From: Rhodobacteraceae bacterium Water-Bin34
GTDB taxonomy: Bacteria; Pseudomonadota; Alphaproteobacteria; Rhodobacterales; Rhodobacteraceae
Reading direction: 5' to 3'
Length of the DNA stretch: 64,000 nucleotides
NCBI GenBank assembly: GCA_900197625.1
Contig: FZLS01000002.1
Coordinates: 62,001-126,000, forward strand
Part shown: one piece after another, positions 30,100-39,423 of the stretch
Layout: each line of letters begins with the position of its first letter
How positions within the stretch are numbered: position 1 is the stretch's first letter
The notes under the pieces: generated by a model
What the model was told of the DNA's origin: nothing
What the model saw: only the letters and a program-made list of their open reading frames with translations
Databases searched by the model: none
Made by a program: the position numbers and the translations under genes

Positions 30100-30137
30100 T
30101 TGGGCGCTGTATAATTTGCAGTGCCCAATTTTTTTTT
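30100..30137 (+). terminator. Terminator between aapJ and aapQ
   Basis: TTGGGCGCTG (30100-30109) pairs with CAGTGCCCAA (30119-30128), 10 bp with one G-T pair, followed by a nine-T run. Confidence 0.88.
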
Positions 30138-30155
30138 ATCAAATTTTAGAAATAT

Positions 30156-30194
30156 AATTGCATTTTGCCTATCAGGTTAAGGCAAAATGCAATT
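30156..30194 (+). repeat. Perfect 15-bp inverted repeat between aapJ and aapQ
   Basis: AATTGCATTTTGCCT (30156-30170), 9-nt loop ATCAGGTTA, AGGCAAAATGCAATT (30180-30194). It lies 26 bases before the aapQ start. With no T run it is not a terminator; it may stabilise or process the permease mRNA, or bind a regulator. Confidence 0.75.
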
Positions 30195-30220
30195 GCATTT
30201 AATTAAGGGGACAATAAGTA

Positions 30221-31483
30221 ATGACTGCAATCCCAGATCCAAGTAAACAAGGGTTCAAGCTTAGCCAATTACTTTACGATACTCGTTATAGGTCTATGAC
30301 AATTCAGCTTATAGCATTAATTTCTATTTTATTATTTTTTGGTTGGTTGATTAGTAATACTGCTGCAAATCTTGCTACGCTTGGAAAGCCAATTCAATTT
30401 AAGTTTCTTGGAGAACCATCAAACTATGATATTAACCAAAGACTTTTAGATTATACATCAAGAGATACTCACCTTCGTGCAGGCCTAATGGGCTTGATTA
30501 ATACACTTGTATTAGCATTTATGGGTTGTGTGACTGCAACTATACTAGGTGTTGCAATTGGTGTGATGAGATTATCTAAAAATTGGTTAGTAGCCAGAGT
30601 AATGACTTTGTACATTGAAATGTTCCGTAACATTCCTGTTTTACTTTGGATTATTATTGTTTTTTCAATAATGATTGAAACGATGCCAAGACCTAATCAA
30701 TTTAGATCTGGAGAGGCAGCTATGAAGCTGTTTGACTCAATAGCAATTACAAATCGAGGCGTATACGTTCCAGAGCCATTATTTAATGGTGGGCTAGGTG
30801 ATATTTTCTTACTTGGAGAGTCAAGCTTGAGATTTGGGGTAAGTTTAGACTTGATTGCAATTTTGATTGTACTTTTTGCAGGCTTGTTCTTATCAAAGAA
30901 AATTAAGAAAAATGCTGATCGTATTCAAAATGAAACTGGTACAAGGCCAACAACTTGGTGGAAAAGATTATCAGTAGTTATTCTACCTGTCTTGGTTATT
31001 CTTTGGGCGCTGGGATTTCATCTAGGATATCCTGAGTTGAAAGGTTTCAACTTTAAAGGTGGTATATATATGCGTAATTCACTCATCGCGTTGTGGATAG
31101 CGTTATCACTTTATACGGCAGCTTTCATTGCGGAAAATGTTAGATCTGGGATACAAGCGGTTGAAAAAGGTCAGTCAGAAGCTGCATATGCTCTAGGAAT
31201 CACTCCTGGAAGAACTATGAGCTTAATAATTCTTCCACAAGCTTTAAGAATTATTATACCTCCAATTATTTCACAGTACTTAAATTTAACAAAAAATTCC
31301 TCATTAGCGATTGCTGTTGGTTATATGGATTTAACAGGAACATTAATGGGTATAACTCTTAATCAAACTGGGCGAGAGTTAGAGACCGTGCTAATGGGTA
31401 TGGCTATCTATCTAATAATTTCATTAGCAATTTCGACTGTGATGAATTGGTACAATAATTCAGTAAAATTGGTGGAGCGTTAA
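30221..31483 (+). CDS. aapQ: General L-amino acid ABC transporter permease AapQ
   Basis: 420 residues, inner-membrane permease of the HisMQ type but with the long inserted loop typical of AapQ. The first helix is near 25-45, and the EAA loop (GQSEAAYALGITPGRTMSLIILPQALR) contacts the ATPase. It partners AapM; a single base separates the two genes. Confidence 0.95.
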   Translation: MTAIPDPSKQGFKLSQLLYDTRYRSMTIQLIALISILLFFGWLISNTAANLATLGKPIQFKFLGEPSNYDINQRLLDYTSRDTHLRAGLMGLINTLVLAFMGCVTATILGVAIGVMRLSKNWLVARVMTLYIEMFRNIPVLLWIIIVFSIMIETMPRPNQFRSGEAAMKLFDSIAITNRGVYVPEPLFNGGLGDIFLLGESSLRFGVSLDLIAILIVLFAGLFLSKKIKKNADRIQNETGTRPTTWWKRLSVVILPVLVILWALGFHLGYPELKGFNFKGGIYMRNSLIALWIALSLYTAAFIAENVRSGIQAVEKGQSEAAYALGITPGRTMSLIILPQALRIIIPPIISQYLNLTKNSSLAIAVGYMDLTGTLMGITLNQTGRELETVLMGMAIYLIISLAISTVMNWYNNSVKLVER

Positions 31484-31484
31484 T

Positions 31485-32789
31485 ATGGCTGATCTATCGT
31501 TTGTAAGAAAAGATATTATTCCAGAAAGGGCTGCACCACTTTCTGAAACTGGAGTAATTGGTTGGTTTAGAAAAAACATGTTTTCCGATATTCCAAATAC
31601 AATACTAACCATAATTGTAGCGTATTTTATAATCTCAGTATTGGGAAACATATTGCCATGGGTTTTTTCACCAACATGGAATTCAGGATCTCTAACTGAG
31701 TGTAGAGGAATATTGGCAGAATTAGGTAGAAGTGGCCATGGAGGTGGAGGTGCTTGTTGGGGTGTTATCCGTGAGCGTTGGTTGCAGCTATTATTTGGAT
31801 TTTATCCATCTGAGTTATATTGGCGTCCTATTTTAGCATTTATATTACTTGGTCTCGCTTTAGCACCTGTATTATTTGATAAAGCTTCAAGGAAACTATT
31901 ATACCTTACCGCGATATATCCATTTCTTTGTTTTTGGTTGATTTGGGGTGGCTCTATTTGGTTTCCTATAACAGTATTTTCTGGCTTTATAGTTTCATAC
32001 TTAGGTTACGTTTACGTCAATAAGATATTTGGATCATTAGCTGGTGTGATTGCATCAATTGCATTGCCAATAATTTGGTGGCTTTTCATTACGAGCCCTT
32101 TGTCGACATTATTACAGTCAATTATACCTTTAGGCTCAGAATCTATCGACTCTGATAGATTGGGTGGATTTATGCTAGCGGTTCTAATCGGGGTTACAGG
32201 AATAGCATTATCGCTACCAATAGGGATATTATTAGCACTAGGCCGCCAATCAAACCTTCCAATTTTAAAGGCTGTATGTGTTTGTTTTATAGAGTTTATA
32301 CGCGGTGTACCGCTAATCACATTATTGTTTGTTGCATCAACACTTTTAAATATTTTCTTACCTCCAGGTTCAAATTTTGATTTAATCCTTCGAGTAATGA
32401 TAATGGTTACTTTGTTTGCTGCTGCATACATGGCTGAGGTTGTACGAGGTGGCTTAGCTGCTTTACCCAAAGGTCAATATGAGGCAGCTGATAGTCTTGG
32501 TTTAGATTATTGGAAAGCTCAGAGGCTAATCATCATGCCTCAAGCATTAAAAATATCAATTCCTGGTATTGTATCGACATTTATAGGTCTATTTAAAGAT
32601 ACGACCTTAGTTTCAATCATTGGTTTATTAGATCCGTTAGGGCTTTCTACTAACATCCGTGCAGATATGGCATGGAATGGTATATTGTGGGAGTTATATG
32701 GTTTTGTCGGCCTAATTTTCTTCATTTTCTGTTTTTCTATGTCGCGGTATTCAATGTACTTAGAGCGCAAGCTCGCGACTGGTCACTAA
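31485..32789 (+). CDS. aapM: General L-amino acid ABC transporter permease AapM
   Basis: 434 residues. Multiple hydrophobic segments and the EAA loop [20 protein letters not shown] followed by [28 protein letters not shown]. Contains an early periplasmic loop with two cysteines (ECRGIL and GACWG), often seen in AapM. Seventeen bases before aapP. Confidence 0.95.
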   Translation: MADLSFVRKDIIPERAAPLSETGVIGWFRKNMFSDIPNTILTIIVAYFIISVLGNILPWVFSPTWNSGSLTECRGILAELGRSGHGGGGACWGVIRERWLQLLFGFYPSELYWRPILAFILLGLALAPVLFDKASRKLLYLTAIYPFLCFWLIWGGSIWFPITVFSGFIVSYLGYVYVNKIFGSLAGVIASIALPIIWWLFITSPLSTLLQSIIPLGSESIDSDRLGGFMLAVLIGVTGIALSLPIGILLALGRQSNLPILKAVCVCFIEFIRGVPLITLLFVASTLLNIFLPPGSNFDLILRVMIMVTLFAAAYMAEVVRGGLAALPKGQYEAADSLGLDYWKAQRLIIMPQALKISIPGIVSTFIGLFKDTTLVSIIGLLDPLGLSTNIRADMAWNGILWELYGFVGLIFFIFCFSMSRYSMYLERKLATGH

Positions 32790-32806
32790 TCAAAGGAGCG
32801 TCTGTT

Positions 32807-33577
32807 ATGGCTAACGCAAAAAAGCAATTAAAAGTCAGTGACGAGGTAGCAATCCAAATCACTAAAATGAATAAATGGTTCGGTTCATTTCACGTACTAC
32901 GAGATATTGATTTAACAGTAAATCGTGGAGAAAGAATAGTAATTGCGGGGCCATCTGGCTCAGGTAAATCTACTCTAATTAGATGTATTAATGCGCTTGA
33001 GGAACATCAAGAGGGATTAATTACAGTAGATGGTACAGAGTTATCATCTGACTTAAAGAATATTGATACTATTAGGTCAGAAGTTGGAATGTGCTTTCAA
33101 CATTTTAATTTGTTTCCTCATTTAACTATTTTAGAAAATTGCATGCTGGCTCCTGTATGGGTTCGTAAAACCACTCAGAAAGAAGCAAAAGAAACTGCTA
33201 TGCATTTTTTAGAAAAAGTAAAAATTCCAGAACAAGCAGATAAATATCCTGGGCAATTGTCGGGTGGTCAGCAACAGCGTGTAGCTATTGCAAGGTCATT
33301 GTGCATGAAGCCTCGAATAATGTTATTTGATGAACCAACCTCTGCTTTAGATCCTGAAATGATAAAAGAAGTATTGGATACGATGGTTCAGCTCGCTGAA
33401 GATGGTATGACAATGCTTGTTGTTACTCATGAAATGGGTTTTGCTAGAGAAGTTGCTAATCGCGTCATCTTTATGGATGAAGGGCAAATCATTGAGCAGA
33501 ATGAACCAGCGGAATTCTTTGATAATCCACAAAATGATCGTACAAAATTATTTTTGTCGCAAATTTTGGGGCATTAA
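32807..33577 (+). CDS. aapP: General L-amino acid ABC transporter ATP-binding protein
   Basis: 256 residues. Walker [11 protein letters not shown]-loop [10 protein letters not shown], signature [15 protein letters not shown], Walker [16 protein letters not shown] and H-loop VTHEMGFA are all intact. ATG 32807 has AAGGAG at 32793-32798; an in-frame ATG at 32672 lies inside aapM and was rejected. Confidence 0.96.
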   Translation: MANAKKQLKVSDEVAIQITKMNKWFGSFHVLRDIDLTVNRGERIVIAGPSGSGKSTLIRCINALEEHQEGLITVDGTELSSDLKNIDTIRSEVGMCFQHFNLFPHLTILENCMLAPVWVRKTTQKEAKETAMHFLEKVKIPEQADKYPGQLSGGQQQRVAIARSLCMKPRIMLFDEPTSALDPEMIKEVLDTMVQLAEDGMTMLVVTHEMGFAREVANRVIFMDEGQIIEQNEPAEFFDNPQNDRTKLFLSQILGH

Positions 33578-33584
33578 AAATAAA

Positions 33585-33618
33585 GTAAAAGGAATTTATA
33601 TTTTATAATTCCTTTTAC
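33585..33618 (+). terminator. Terminator-like hairpin after aapP
   Basis: GTAAAAGGAATT (33585-33596), loop of ten, AATTCCTTTTAC (33607-33618): 12 bp perfect. The T-rich descending arm replaces a classical T tail. Confidence 0.6.
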
Positions 33619-33649
33619 TATTATTAATTTTGATAAAATCTAAAATATA

Positions 33650-33707
33650 AACGAGAATATTCCTTAAAAGTACTGAGAAACTCTAGACGCTGATGTTCAG
33701 TCTCGTT
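33650..33707 (+). other. Possible folded parC leader
   Basis: AACGAGA (33650-33656) can pair with TCTCGTT (33701-33707), and ACTGA (33672-33676) with TCAGT (33697-33701); the two pairings overlap at one base. The last arm ends two bases before the parC ATG, so the fold would bury the start region. Confidence 0.3.
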
Positions 33708-33709
33708 AG

Positions 33710-35965
33710 ATGTCTTTTATGGGTGATTTGATTAACGAACAAAATGAAGATGACGGTGGGAGCAATACCCTGTCAGAGCCATTGCGAAGAGCAATTGGCG
33801 ATAGATATTTAACATATGCACTTTCAACGATAATGCATCGTGCATTGCCTGATGCAAGAGATGGCTTAAAGCCTGTTCACCGAAGAATTTTATACGCAAT
33901 GTATAGACTTAAACTAGTTGCTAGTGGAAAGTTTTTAAAATCAGCAAAAATTTCGGGCGATACCATGGGTGATTTCCATCCCCATGGTGATGCTGCAATT
34001 TATGACGCTATGGCAAGATTGGCACAAGATTTTTCTGTAAGATATCCTATGGTAGATGGGCAGGGGAATTTTGGTAATATCGACGGTGATAATCCAGCCG
34101 CTGCAAGATATACTGAAGCTAGAATGACTGCTATTGCGGAAGCAATGTTGGTTGGTATGGAAGAAAATGCTGTAGATTTTCAGGATAATTATGATGGTAG
34201 ATTAACTGAGCCTTCAGTTTTACCAGCAAGTTTTCCAAACCTACTGGCAAATGGCTCAACAGGTATTGCTGTAGGCATGGCAACAAATATTCCGCCACAT
34301 AATATTGGTGAATTGCTTGATGCTTCTATTCATTTAATAAAAGCGCCAAACGCACGAGACGAAACTTTAATGGATTTTGTACCAGGACCTGATTTCCCAA
34401 CTGGAGGTATTTTAGTTGAGCCAAGAGAGAGTTTGTTGGAAACATATCGTACAGGGCGTGGGCCAATGCGATTACGTTCAAAATGGGAAATTGAAGATTT
34501 GCCACGAGGACTTTGGCAGATTGTCATAACTGAAATACCATATCAAGTTCAAAAATCTAAACTTATTGAAAAAATTGCTGAATTAATTCAATTAAAAAAA
34601 TTGCCAATTTTAGCAGATGTTCGTGATGAAAGTGCTGAAGATATAAGGTTAGTTTTAGAGCCCAGGGCAAAAACTGTTGATCCAACTGTTTTAATGGAAA
34701 CACTATTTCGTATGTCAGATTTAGAAGTGCGATTTAATCTAAATTTGAATACGTTAATTGATGGTAGAACACCCAAAGTATGTTCAATGAAAGAGGTTTT
34801 AAGAGCTTTTATTGACCATAAACGTGACGTTCTCTTGCGTAGATCAAAACATCGAATGGATAAAATTGACCACCGTCTGGAAGTATTAGAAGGTTATATA
34901 GTTGCCTTTTTAAATCTTGATCGAGTGATTGAAATTATACGAAATGAAGATGAACCAAAAAAGATTATGATGAATGAGTTTAGTTTGTCTGATGTCCAGG
35001 TAGAAGCAATCCTAAATATGCGATTAAGAAGTCTCCGGAAACTTGAAGAAATTGAACTAAGAACAGAGTTAGACAGTTTACAGTTGGAAAGAGCAGACCT
35101 TGATGATCTTTTAAGCTCAGAAAAAATGCAATGGGATCGGATAATAAATGAGTTGCGAGACACTCGTAAATTATTTGGGAAAAATAGTGATGGTGGCGCC
35201 CGAAGAACAGAACTAGCTGATGCACCTGATTTTGAAGAAGTACCGATTGAAGCTATGATTGAGAAAGAACCAATAACAATTGTTTGTTCAGCTATGGGTT
35301 GGGTTCGTGCAATGAAAGGTCATGTCGATTTAACTCAAGAACTGAAATATAAAGACGGTGATGAAAAACGATTTGTTTTTCATGCTGAAACTACTGATAA
35401 ATTACTAATGTTTGGTGGTAATGGAAGATTTTACACAATGTCTTGTTCGGAACTGCCAGGTGGCCGTGGCATGGGCGAACCTATTCGGTTGATTGTTGAT
35501 TTGCCAAACGATGCAAATATGATTGACCTTTTTATTCATCAACCAGACCGTAAACTACTATTAGCATCATCTGCAGGAGATGGCTTTATCGTTGAGGAGA
35601 ATGATATAGTTGCTCAAACTCGAACTGGTAAACAGGTTCTAAATGTCAAAAATGATATAACTGCATTAATATGTAAACCAGTAGCAGGAGATTATGTAGC
35701 AACTGTAGGTCAGAATCGTAAAGTTTTAATTTTTCCTATTGATGAACTCCCAATTATGTCTCGTGGTAAGGGTGTTCGGATGCAAAAATATAAAGATGGT
35801 GGCTTGAATGATGCTACTACTTTTAATTTAATAGACGGCCTGTCTTGGTTAGATCCTGCAGGCAGGCGTCGCATTGAATCAGAGCTAGCAGATTGGGTTG
35901 GAAAGCGTGCAGGAGCGGGAAGAATGGCACCACGGGGCTTTCCAAGAGAAAATAAGTTTACATAA
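33710..35965 (+). CDS. parC: DNA topoisomerase IV subunit A
   Basis: 751 residues, ParC length. Decatenates chromosomes with ParE. RYLTYALSTIMHRALPDARDGLKPVHRRILYAM, the catalytic-tyrosine segment ARYTEARM and PNLLANGSTGIAVGMATNIPPHN are present; no GyrA-length C-terminal domain or obvious GyrA box was seen. At the quinolone-contact site it reads HPHGDAAIYDA, with Ala where E. coli ParC has Ser80. ATG 33710 or 33719 could be the start; neither has a clear ribosome-binding site. Confidence 0.93.
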   Translation: MSFMGDLINEQNEDDGGSNTLSEPLRRAIGDRYLTYALSTIMHRALPDARDGLKPVHRRILYAMYRLKLVASGKFLKSAKISGDTMGDFHPHGDAAIYDAMARLAQDFSVRYPMVDGQGNFGNIDGDNPAAARYTEARMTAIAEAMLVGMEENAVDFQDNYDGRLTEPSVLPASFPNLLANGSTGIAVGMATNIPPHNIGELLDASIHLIKAPNARDETLMDFVPGPDFPTGGILVEPRESLLETYRTGRGPMRLRSKWEIEDLPRGLWQIVITEIPYQVQKSKLIEKIAELIQLKKLPILADVRDESAEDIRLVLEPRAKTVDPTVLMETLFRMSDLEVRFNLNLNTLIDGRTPKVCSMKEVLRAFIDHKRDVLLRRSKHRMDKIDHRLEVLEGYIVAFLNLDRVIEIIRNEDEPKKIMMNEFSLSDVQVEAILNMRLRSLRKLEEIELRTELDSLQLERADLDDLLSSEKMQWDRIINELRDTRKLFGKNSDGGARRTELADAPDFEEVPIEAMIEKEPITIVCSAMGWVRAMKGHVDLTQELKYKDGDEKRFVFHAETTDKLLMFGGNGRFYTMSCSELPGGRGMGEPIRLIVDLPNDANMIDLFIHQPDRKLLLASSAGDGFIVEENDIVAQTRTGKQVLNVKNDITALICKPVAGDYVATVGQNRKVLIFPIDELPIMSRGKGVRMQKYKDGGLNDATTFNLIDGLSWLDPAGRRRIESELADWVGKRAGAGRMAPRGFPRENKFT

Positions 35966-36005
35966 AAATAAACTATTTTACTTGATTTTTTACCAAAATC
36001 CATTT

Positions 36006-36033
36006 ACGCGCACACGCGTAACCAACGCGTAAC
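36006..36033. promoter_or_regulatory. ACGCG repeat array upstream of tuf copy 2
   Basis: ACGCG at 36006, then ACGCGTAAC at 36014-36022 and again at 36025-36033, an 11-bp direct repeat (one helical turn). It lies 32 bases before tuf in otherwise AT-rich DNA, and no such array precedes tuf copy 1. Confidence 0.45.
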
Positions 36034-36054
36034 ACGATTTTGCGCAAGTAATAG

Positions 36055-37244
36055 GGAGGCCGTTATGGCTAAAGAAAAGTTTGAACGTAATAAACCGCAT
36101 TGCAACATCGGCACAATTGGCCACGTTGATCACGGTAAGACAACATTAACAGCTGCGATTACTAAGCAATATGGTGACTTCAAAGCGTATGATGAGATTG
36201 ATGGCGCGCCAGAAGAAAAAGCGCGTGGAATTACAATTTCTACTGCACACGTTGAGTACGAAACAGAAAACCGTCACTACGCACACGTTGATTGCCCAGG
36301 ACACGCTGACTATGTGAAAAACATGATCACTGGTGCTGCTCAAATGGATGGCGCGATTTTAGTTGTTAATGCTGCAGACGGCCCTATGCCACAAACACGT
36401 GAGCACATTTTGTTGGGTCGCCAAGTTGGTATTCCTTCAATGGTTGTTTTCATGAACAAAGTTGACCAAGTAGACGATGACGAGTTGTTAGAATTGGTTG
36501 AAATGGAAATTCGTGAATTGCTAAGTGATTACGATTACCCAGGTGATGATATTCCTATCGTTGCTGGTTCAGCTCTTGCTGCATTAGAAGATCGTGATGA
36601 CAACATTGGTAAAGATAAAATTGCTGAACTAATGACTGCTGTTGATGAATTTATTCCACAGCCACCACGTGCAATCGATGAGCCTTTCTTAATGCCAATC
36701 GAAGATGTGTTCTCAATTTCTGGCCGTGGTACAGTTGTTACTGGTCGTGTTGAGCGTGGCGCTATCAACGTAGGTGATGAGATTGAAATCGTTGGTATCC
36801 GTGATACATCAAAAACAACATGTACTGGTGTTGAAATGTTCCGCAAGCTACTTGATCGTGGTGAAGCAGGTGACAACGTTGGTGCTTTGTTGCGTGGTGT
36901 TGATCGTGATGGTGTTGAGCGTGGCCAAGTTTTAGTTAAGCCAGGTTCAGTAACTCCGCACACAAAATTTGAAGCAGAAGTTTATATTCTGACTAAAGAT
37001 GAGGGTGGTCGTCACACACCATTCTTTGCAAACTACCGTCCACAGTTTTACTTCCGTACAACTGACGTAACTGGAACTGTTGAGCTGCCATCAGGCACAG
37101 AAATGGTAATGCCAGGCGATAACTTGAAGTTCGACGTAGAACTAATCAATCCTATCGCTATGGAGCAAGGTCTACGTTTTGCTATCCGCGAGGGTGGCCG
37201 TACTGTAGGCTCTGGTGTGGTTTCTAAAATCCACTCTTAATAAA
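36055..37244 (+). repeat. Duplicated tuf unit, copy 2 (1,190 bp)
   Basis: Matches 7823-9012 from GGAGGCCGTT through the stop codon and TAAA. By eye no base difference was found between the copies. Confidence 0.9.
36065..37240 (+). CDS. tuf: Elongation factor Tu, copy 2
   Basis: 391 residues, identical in protein to the copy in the str operon. This copy stands alone, with its own upstream region and terminator, and a tRNA-Trp gene follows 131 bases later. In many proteobacteria the second tuf and tRNA-Trp precede secE-nusG; here they do not. Confidence 0.98.
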   Translation: MAKEKFERNKPHCNIGTIGHVDHGKTTLTAAITKQYGDFKAYDEIDGAPEEKARGITISTAHVEYETENRHYAHVDCPGHADYVKNMITGAAQMDGAILVVNAADGPMPQTREHILLGRQVGIPSMVVFMNKVDQVDDDELLELVEMEIRELLSDYDYPGDDIPIVAGSALAALEDRDDNIGKDKIAELMTAVDEFIPQPPRAIDEPFLMPIEDVFSISGRGTVVTGRVERGAINVGDEIEIVGIRDTSKTTCTGVEMFRKLLDRGEAGDNVGALLRGVDRDGVERGQVLVKPGSVTPHTKFEAEVYILTKDEGGRHTPFFANYRPQFYFRTTDVTGTVELPSGTEMVMPGDNLKFDVELINPIAMEQGLRFAIREGGRTVGSGVVSKIHS

Positions 37245-37260
37245 AAAATTATATCAAACA

Positions 37261-37292
37261 AAAAGGGTAGCAAAGCTTTGCTGCCCTTTTTT
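37261..37292 (+). terminator. Intrinsic terminator after tuf copy 2
   Basis: AAAAGGGTAGCAAAG pairs with CTTTGCTGCCCTTTT around the centre at about 37275, with one G-T pair, ending in a six-T run at 37287-37292. Confidence 0.9.
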
Positions 37293-37371
37293 GTTACTAA
37301 AAAGCGAATTGTTTTAAAGCAAAGGCTTGCATCTATTCGCAATTCCTTCTAATTGGATTGTACTTTGGTAC

Positions 37372-37447
37372 AGGGGTTTAGCTCAGTTGGTAGAGCATCG
37401 GTCTCCAAAACCGAGGGTCGTGGGTTCGAGTCCCTCAGCCCCTGCCA
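37372..37447 (+). tRNA. tRNA-Trp (anticodon CCA)
   Basis: 76 nt including an encoded CCA tail. The acceptor AGGGGTT pairs with AGCCCCT (one G-T), with discriminator G. The anticodon stem TCGGT/ACCGA holds loop CTCCAAA, anticodon CCA at 37405-37407. The T-arm has GGTTCGAGTCC. D-arm GCTCAGTTGGTAGAGC. Confidence 0.97.
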
Positions 37448-37465
37448 AAGAAATAATATAATCTT

Positions 37466-37813
37466 TTATTCATTGTGATTAACAAATTCATCATATGCCT
37501 CTAAAGCCTTAGCGCTAAAGGCATACGAGGGTCCCCCACCCATAAATGTAGCCATCTCTAAAGCTTCACATACTTCTTCACGGGATGCTTGAAGCCTAAT
37601 AAGAGAACGGATATGAAAGCCAATACAACTATCACATCGTGTTGCCACAGCTATTCCTAATGCAATAAACTCTTTAGATTTTTCATCTAATGCACCATTA
37701 GATTTTGCAGCTGCACCCATAGATGCAAATCCTTTCGCTGTCTGAGGGATCTCTTTCGAAAAAGTAGCAATATTTGCTTCAGTTTCGGCCATAAATTTTT
37801 TCCAGTTCATCAT
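37466..37813 (-). CDS. Carboxymuconolactone decarboxylase family protein, AhpD-like
   Basis: 115 residues. The motif CDSCIGFH is the CxxC-x3-H redox site of AhpD-type alkylhydroperoxidases rather than of true carboxymuconolactone decarboxylases. The ATG at 37810 is an equally good start, with AGGA upstream. It ends 18 bases after tRNA-Trp on the opposite strand, and lies 6 bases downstream of the ABC permease, so it may share that transcript. Substrate unknown. Confidence 0.85.
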   Translation of the reverse strand: MMNWKKFMAETEANIATFSKEIPQTAKGFASMGAAAKSNGALDEKSKEFIALGIAVATRCDSCIGFHIRSLIRLQASREEVCEALEMATFMGGGPSYAFSAKALEAYDEFVNHNE

Positions 37814-37819
37814 ACTATC

Positions 37820-38578
37820 CTATTGATTTTCATTAGAGCCCATTTTTCGTTCAAGCCATCGAACGCCAGCACTTATAATTAAAACAAGAACTAAATATTC
37901 TAGAATTAGTAATGAGTAAATTTCTAGAGGCCTATATTCGGTTACAACAATTTCGTTTGCTCGACGTGTTAGTTCTTGCATTCCAATTACTGAAGCAAAT
38001 GCACTCATTTTCACAATATATATAAACTGATTTGCAAGAGGGGGAAGAATCCGGCGGATTGCTTGAGGCAAAATCACGTAACGCATTGTTTGAGCATATG
38101 TTAGACCAATTGAATGTGCCGCTTCTTTTTGGCCCTTTGCAATTGATTGAATCCCTGACCGGTATATTTCTGCAGTAAATGCGCTATCTGAGATTGCTAA
38201 AGTTATGACTGCTCCCCAAAATGGATCAATAGGTATATTTAACCCCATTGATTTAAATACAATTGGAAGGCCATAAAATACCCAAAACAACATGGGCAAT
38301 AATGGTATGGATCTAATAAATTCTACGTAAACCCGATTTATAATTCGCCAACCTTTTTTAGAAGATTGACCAGGTAAAGCTACAAGTAACCCTAAGTTTA
38401 TTGAGATAAATGCTGCTACAATTGAAATTAAAATAGTGTTTCCAATTCCAGAAACTAAAAATTTTATATTAACCCAACCTGCCGGTGTCGTTGGATTAAT
38501 AACATACCACCCCCAAACGTTAGATGAACAACCAGAAAGAATAATGCATGCTAAACATAAAAGGTAAATTTTTTTCAT
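37820..38578 (-). CDS. Polar amino-acid ABC transporter permease with an N-terminal lipobox-like motif
   Basis: 252 residues, HisM/GlnP-type permease. EAA loop KGQKEAAHSIGLTYAQTMRYVILPQAIRR. The N-terminus, MKKIYLLCLACIILSGCSSN, looks like a lipoprotein signal ending in the lipobox LSGC, followed by a short periplasmic stretch and then the permease helices, which is unusual for a multi-spanning protein. It lies 8 bases downstream of the ATPase gene. Substrate not determinable. Confidence 0.88.
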   Translation of the reverse strand: MKKIYLLCLACIILSGCSSNVWGWYVINPTTPAGWVNIKFLVSGIGNTILISIVAAFISINLGLLVALPGQSSKKGWRIINRVYVEFIRSIPLLPMLFWVFYGLPIVFKSMGLNIPIDPFWGAVITLAISDSAFTAEIYRSGIQSIAKGQKEAAHSIGLTYAQTMRYVILPQAIRRILPPLANQFIYIVKMSAFASVIGMQELTRRANEIVVTEYRPLEIYSLLILEYLVLVLIISAGVRWLERKMGSNENQ

Positions 38579-38586
38579 TTTCTCTC

Positions 38587-39327
38587 TTAATGTTTTAAAA
38601 TTTGATTCAAAAATGTTTTACAACGATCAGTTTTTGGAGATCTGAAAAATTCTTCAGTGTTATTCTGTTCCACAATTTTACCTTGGTCCATGAAAAGAAT
38701 TTTGTCTGCTACTTTACGAGCAAACCCCATTTCATGAGTAACAACTATCATGGTCATTCCATCATGTGCCAACTCAATGATCACGTCGAGAACTTCAGAT
38801 ATCATCTCGGGATCAAGAGATGAAGTAGGCTCATCAAATAGCATTACTTTAGGTTCCATACACAGTGATCGTGCTATTGCAACTCGCTGTTGTTGGCCAC
38901 CTGAGAGTTGGGCAGGCATTTTGTTTGCTTGATCAGGTATGTGAACTCGTTCAAGATAATGCATTGCTATTTTGATTGCTTCATCCCTTGTTTTACCTCG
39001 TGTTTTCATAGGTCCTAAAATTAGATTTTCTAAAACATTTAAATGGGGAAAGAGATTAAACTGTTGAAATACCATTCCAACATTTCCTTGAATTGAGTTG
39101 ATGGACTCCTGTGTATTCTTTAATTCTTTTCCATAAAGTGAGATTGAACCGCTTTGGTGTTCTTCAAGTTTGTTTATGCATCGAACAACAGTAGATTTCC
39201 CAGATCCTGAAGGGCCACAAATCACCACTTTTTCACCTGTATTCACTGTGAGGTTAATATCTTTAAGCACATGAAATTTATCAAACCATTTATTCACGTT
39301 TTTGAGACTTATTGCCTTGGTTTGCAT
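38587..39327 (-). CDS. Polar amino-acid ABC transporter ATP-binding protein
   Basis: 246 residues. Walker [11 protein letters not shown]-loop [24 protein letters not shown] signature, Walker [15 protein letters not shown] and H-loop THEMGFA are intact. Closely similar in layout to AapP in this window, but a distinct paralogue. It is divergent from the binding-protein gene, with 96 bases between them. Confidence 0.94.
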   Translation of the reverse strand: MQTKAISLKNVNKWFDKFHVLKDINLTVNTGEKVVICGPSGSGKSTVVRCINKLEEHQSGSISLYGKELKNTQESINSIQGNVGMVFQQFNLFPHLNVLENLILGPMKTRGKTRDEAIKIAMHYLERVHIPDQANKMPAQLSGGQQQRVAIARSLCMEPKVMLFDEPTSSLDPEMISEVLDVIIELAHDGMTMIVVTHEMGFARKVADKILFMDQGKIVEQNNTEEFFRSPKTDRCKTFLNQILKH

Positions 39328-39423
39328 TAATAACCTGAATATTAGAGTTTACTTGTTTAAATTTCGTACTACCTTAAATAAATCTAAACTTACATCAAGA
39401 ACATAACATCCAAATAGGAGAAG

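Noticed and set aside
33710-35965. Assigning this gene as gyrA
   Set aside because: Length of 751 residues and the short C-terminal region fit ParC; GyrA would be about 900 residues with a GyrA box.
37372-37813. tRNA-Trp as an integration site for a genomic island
   Set aside because: I saw no second copy of the tRNA 3' end, no integrase and no phage or plasmid gene in the following 26 kb.
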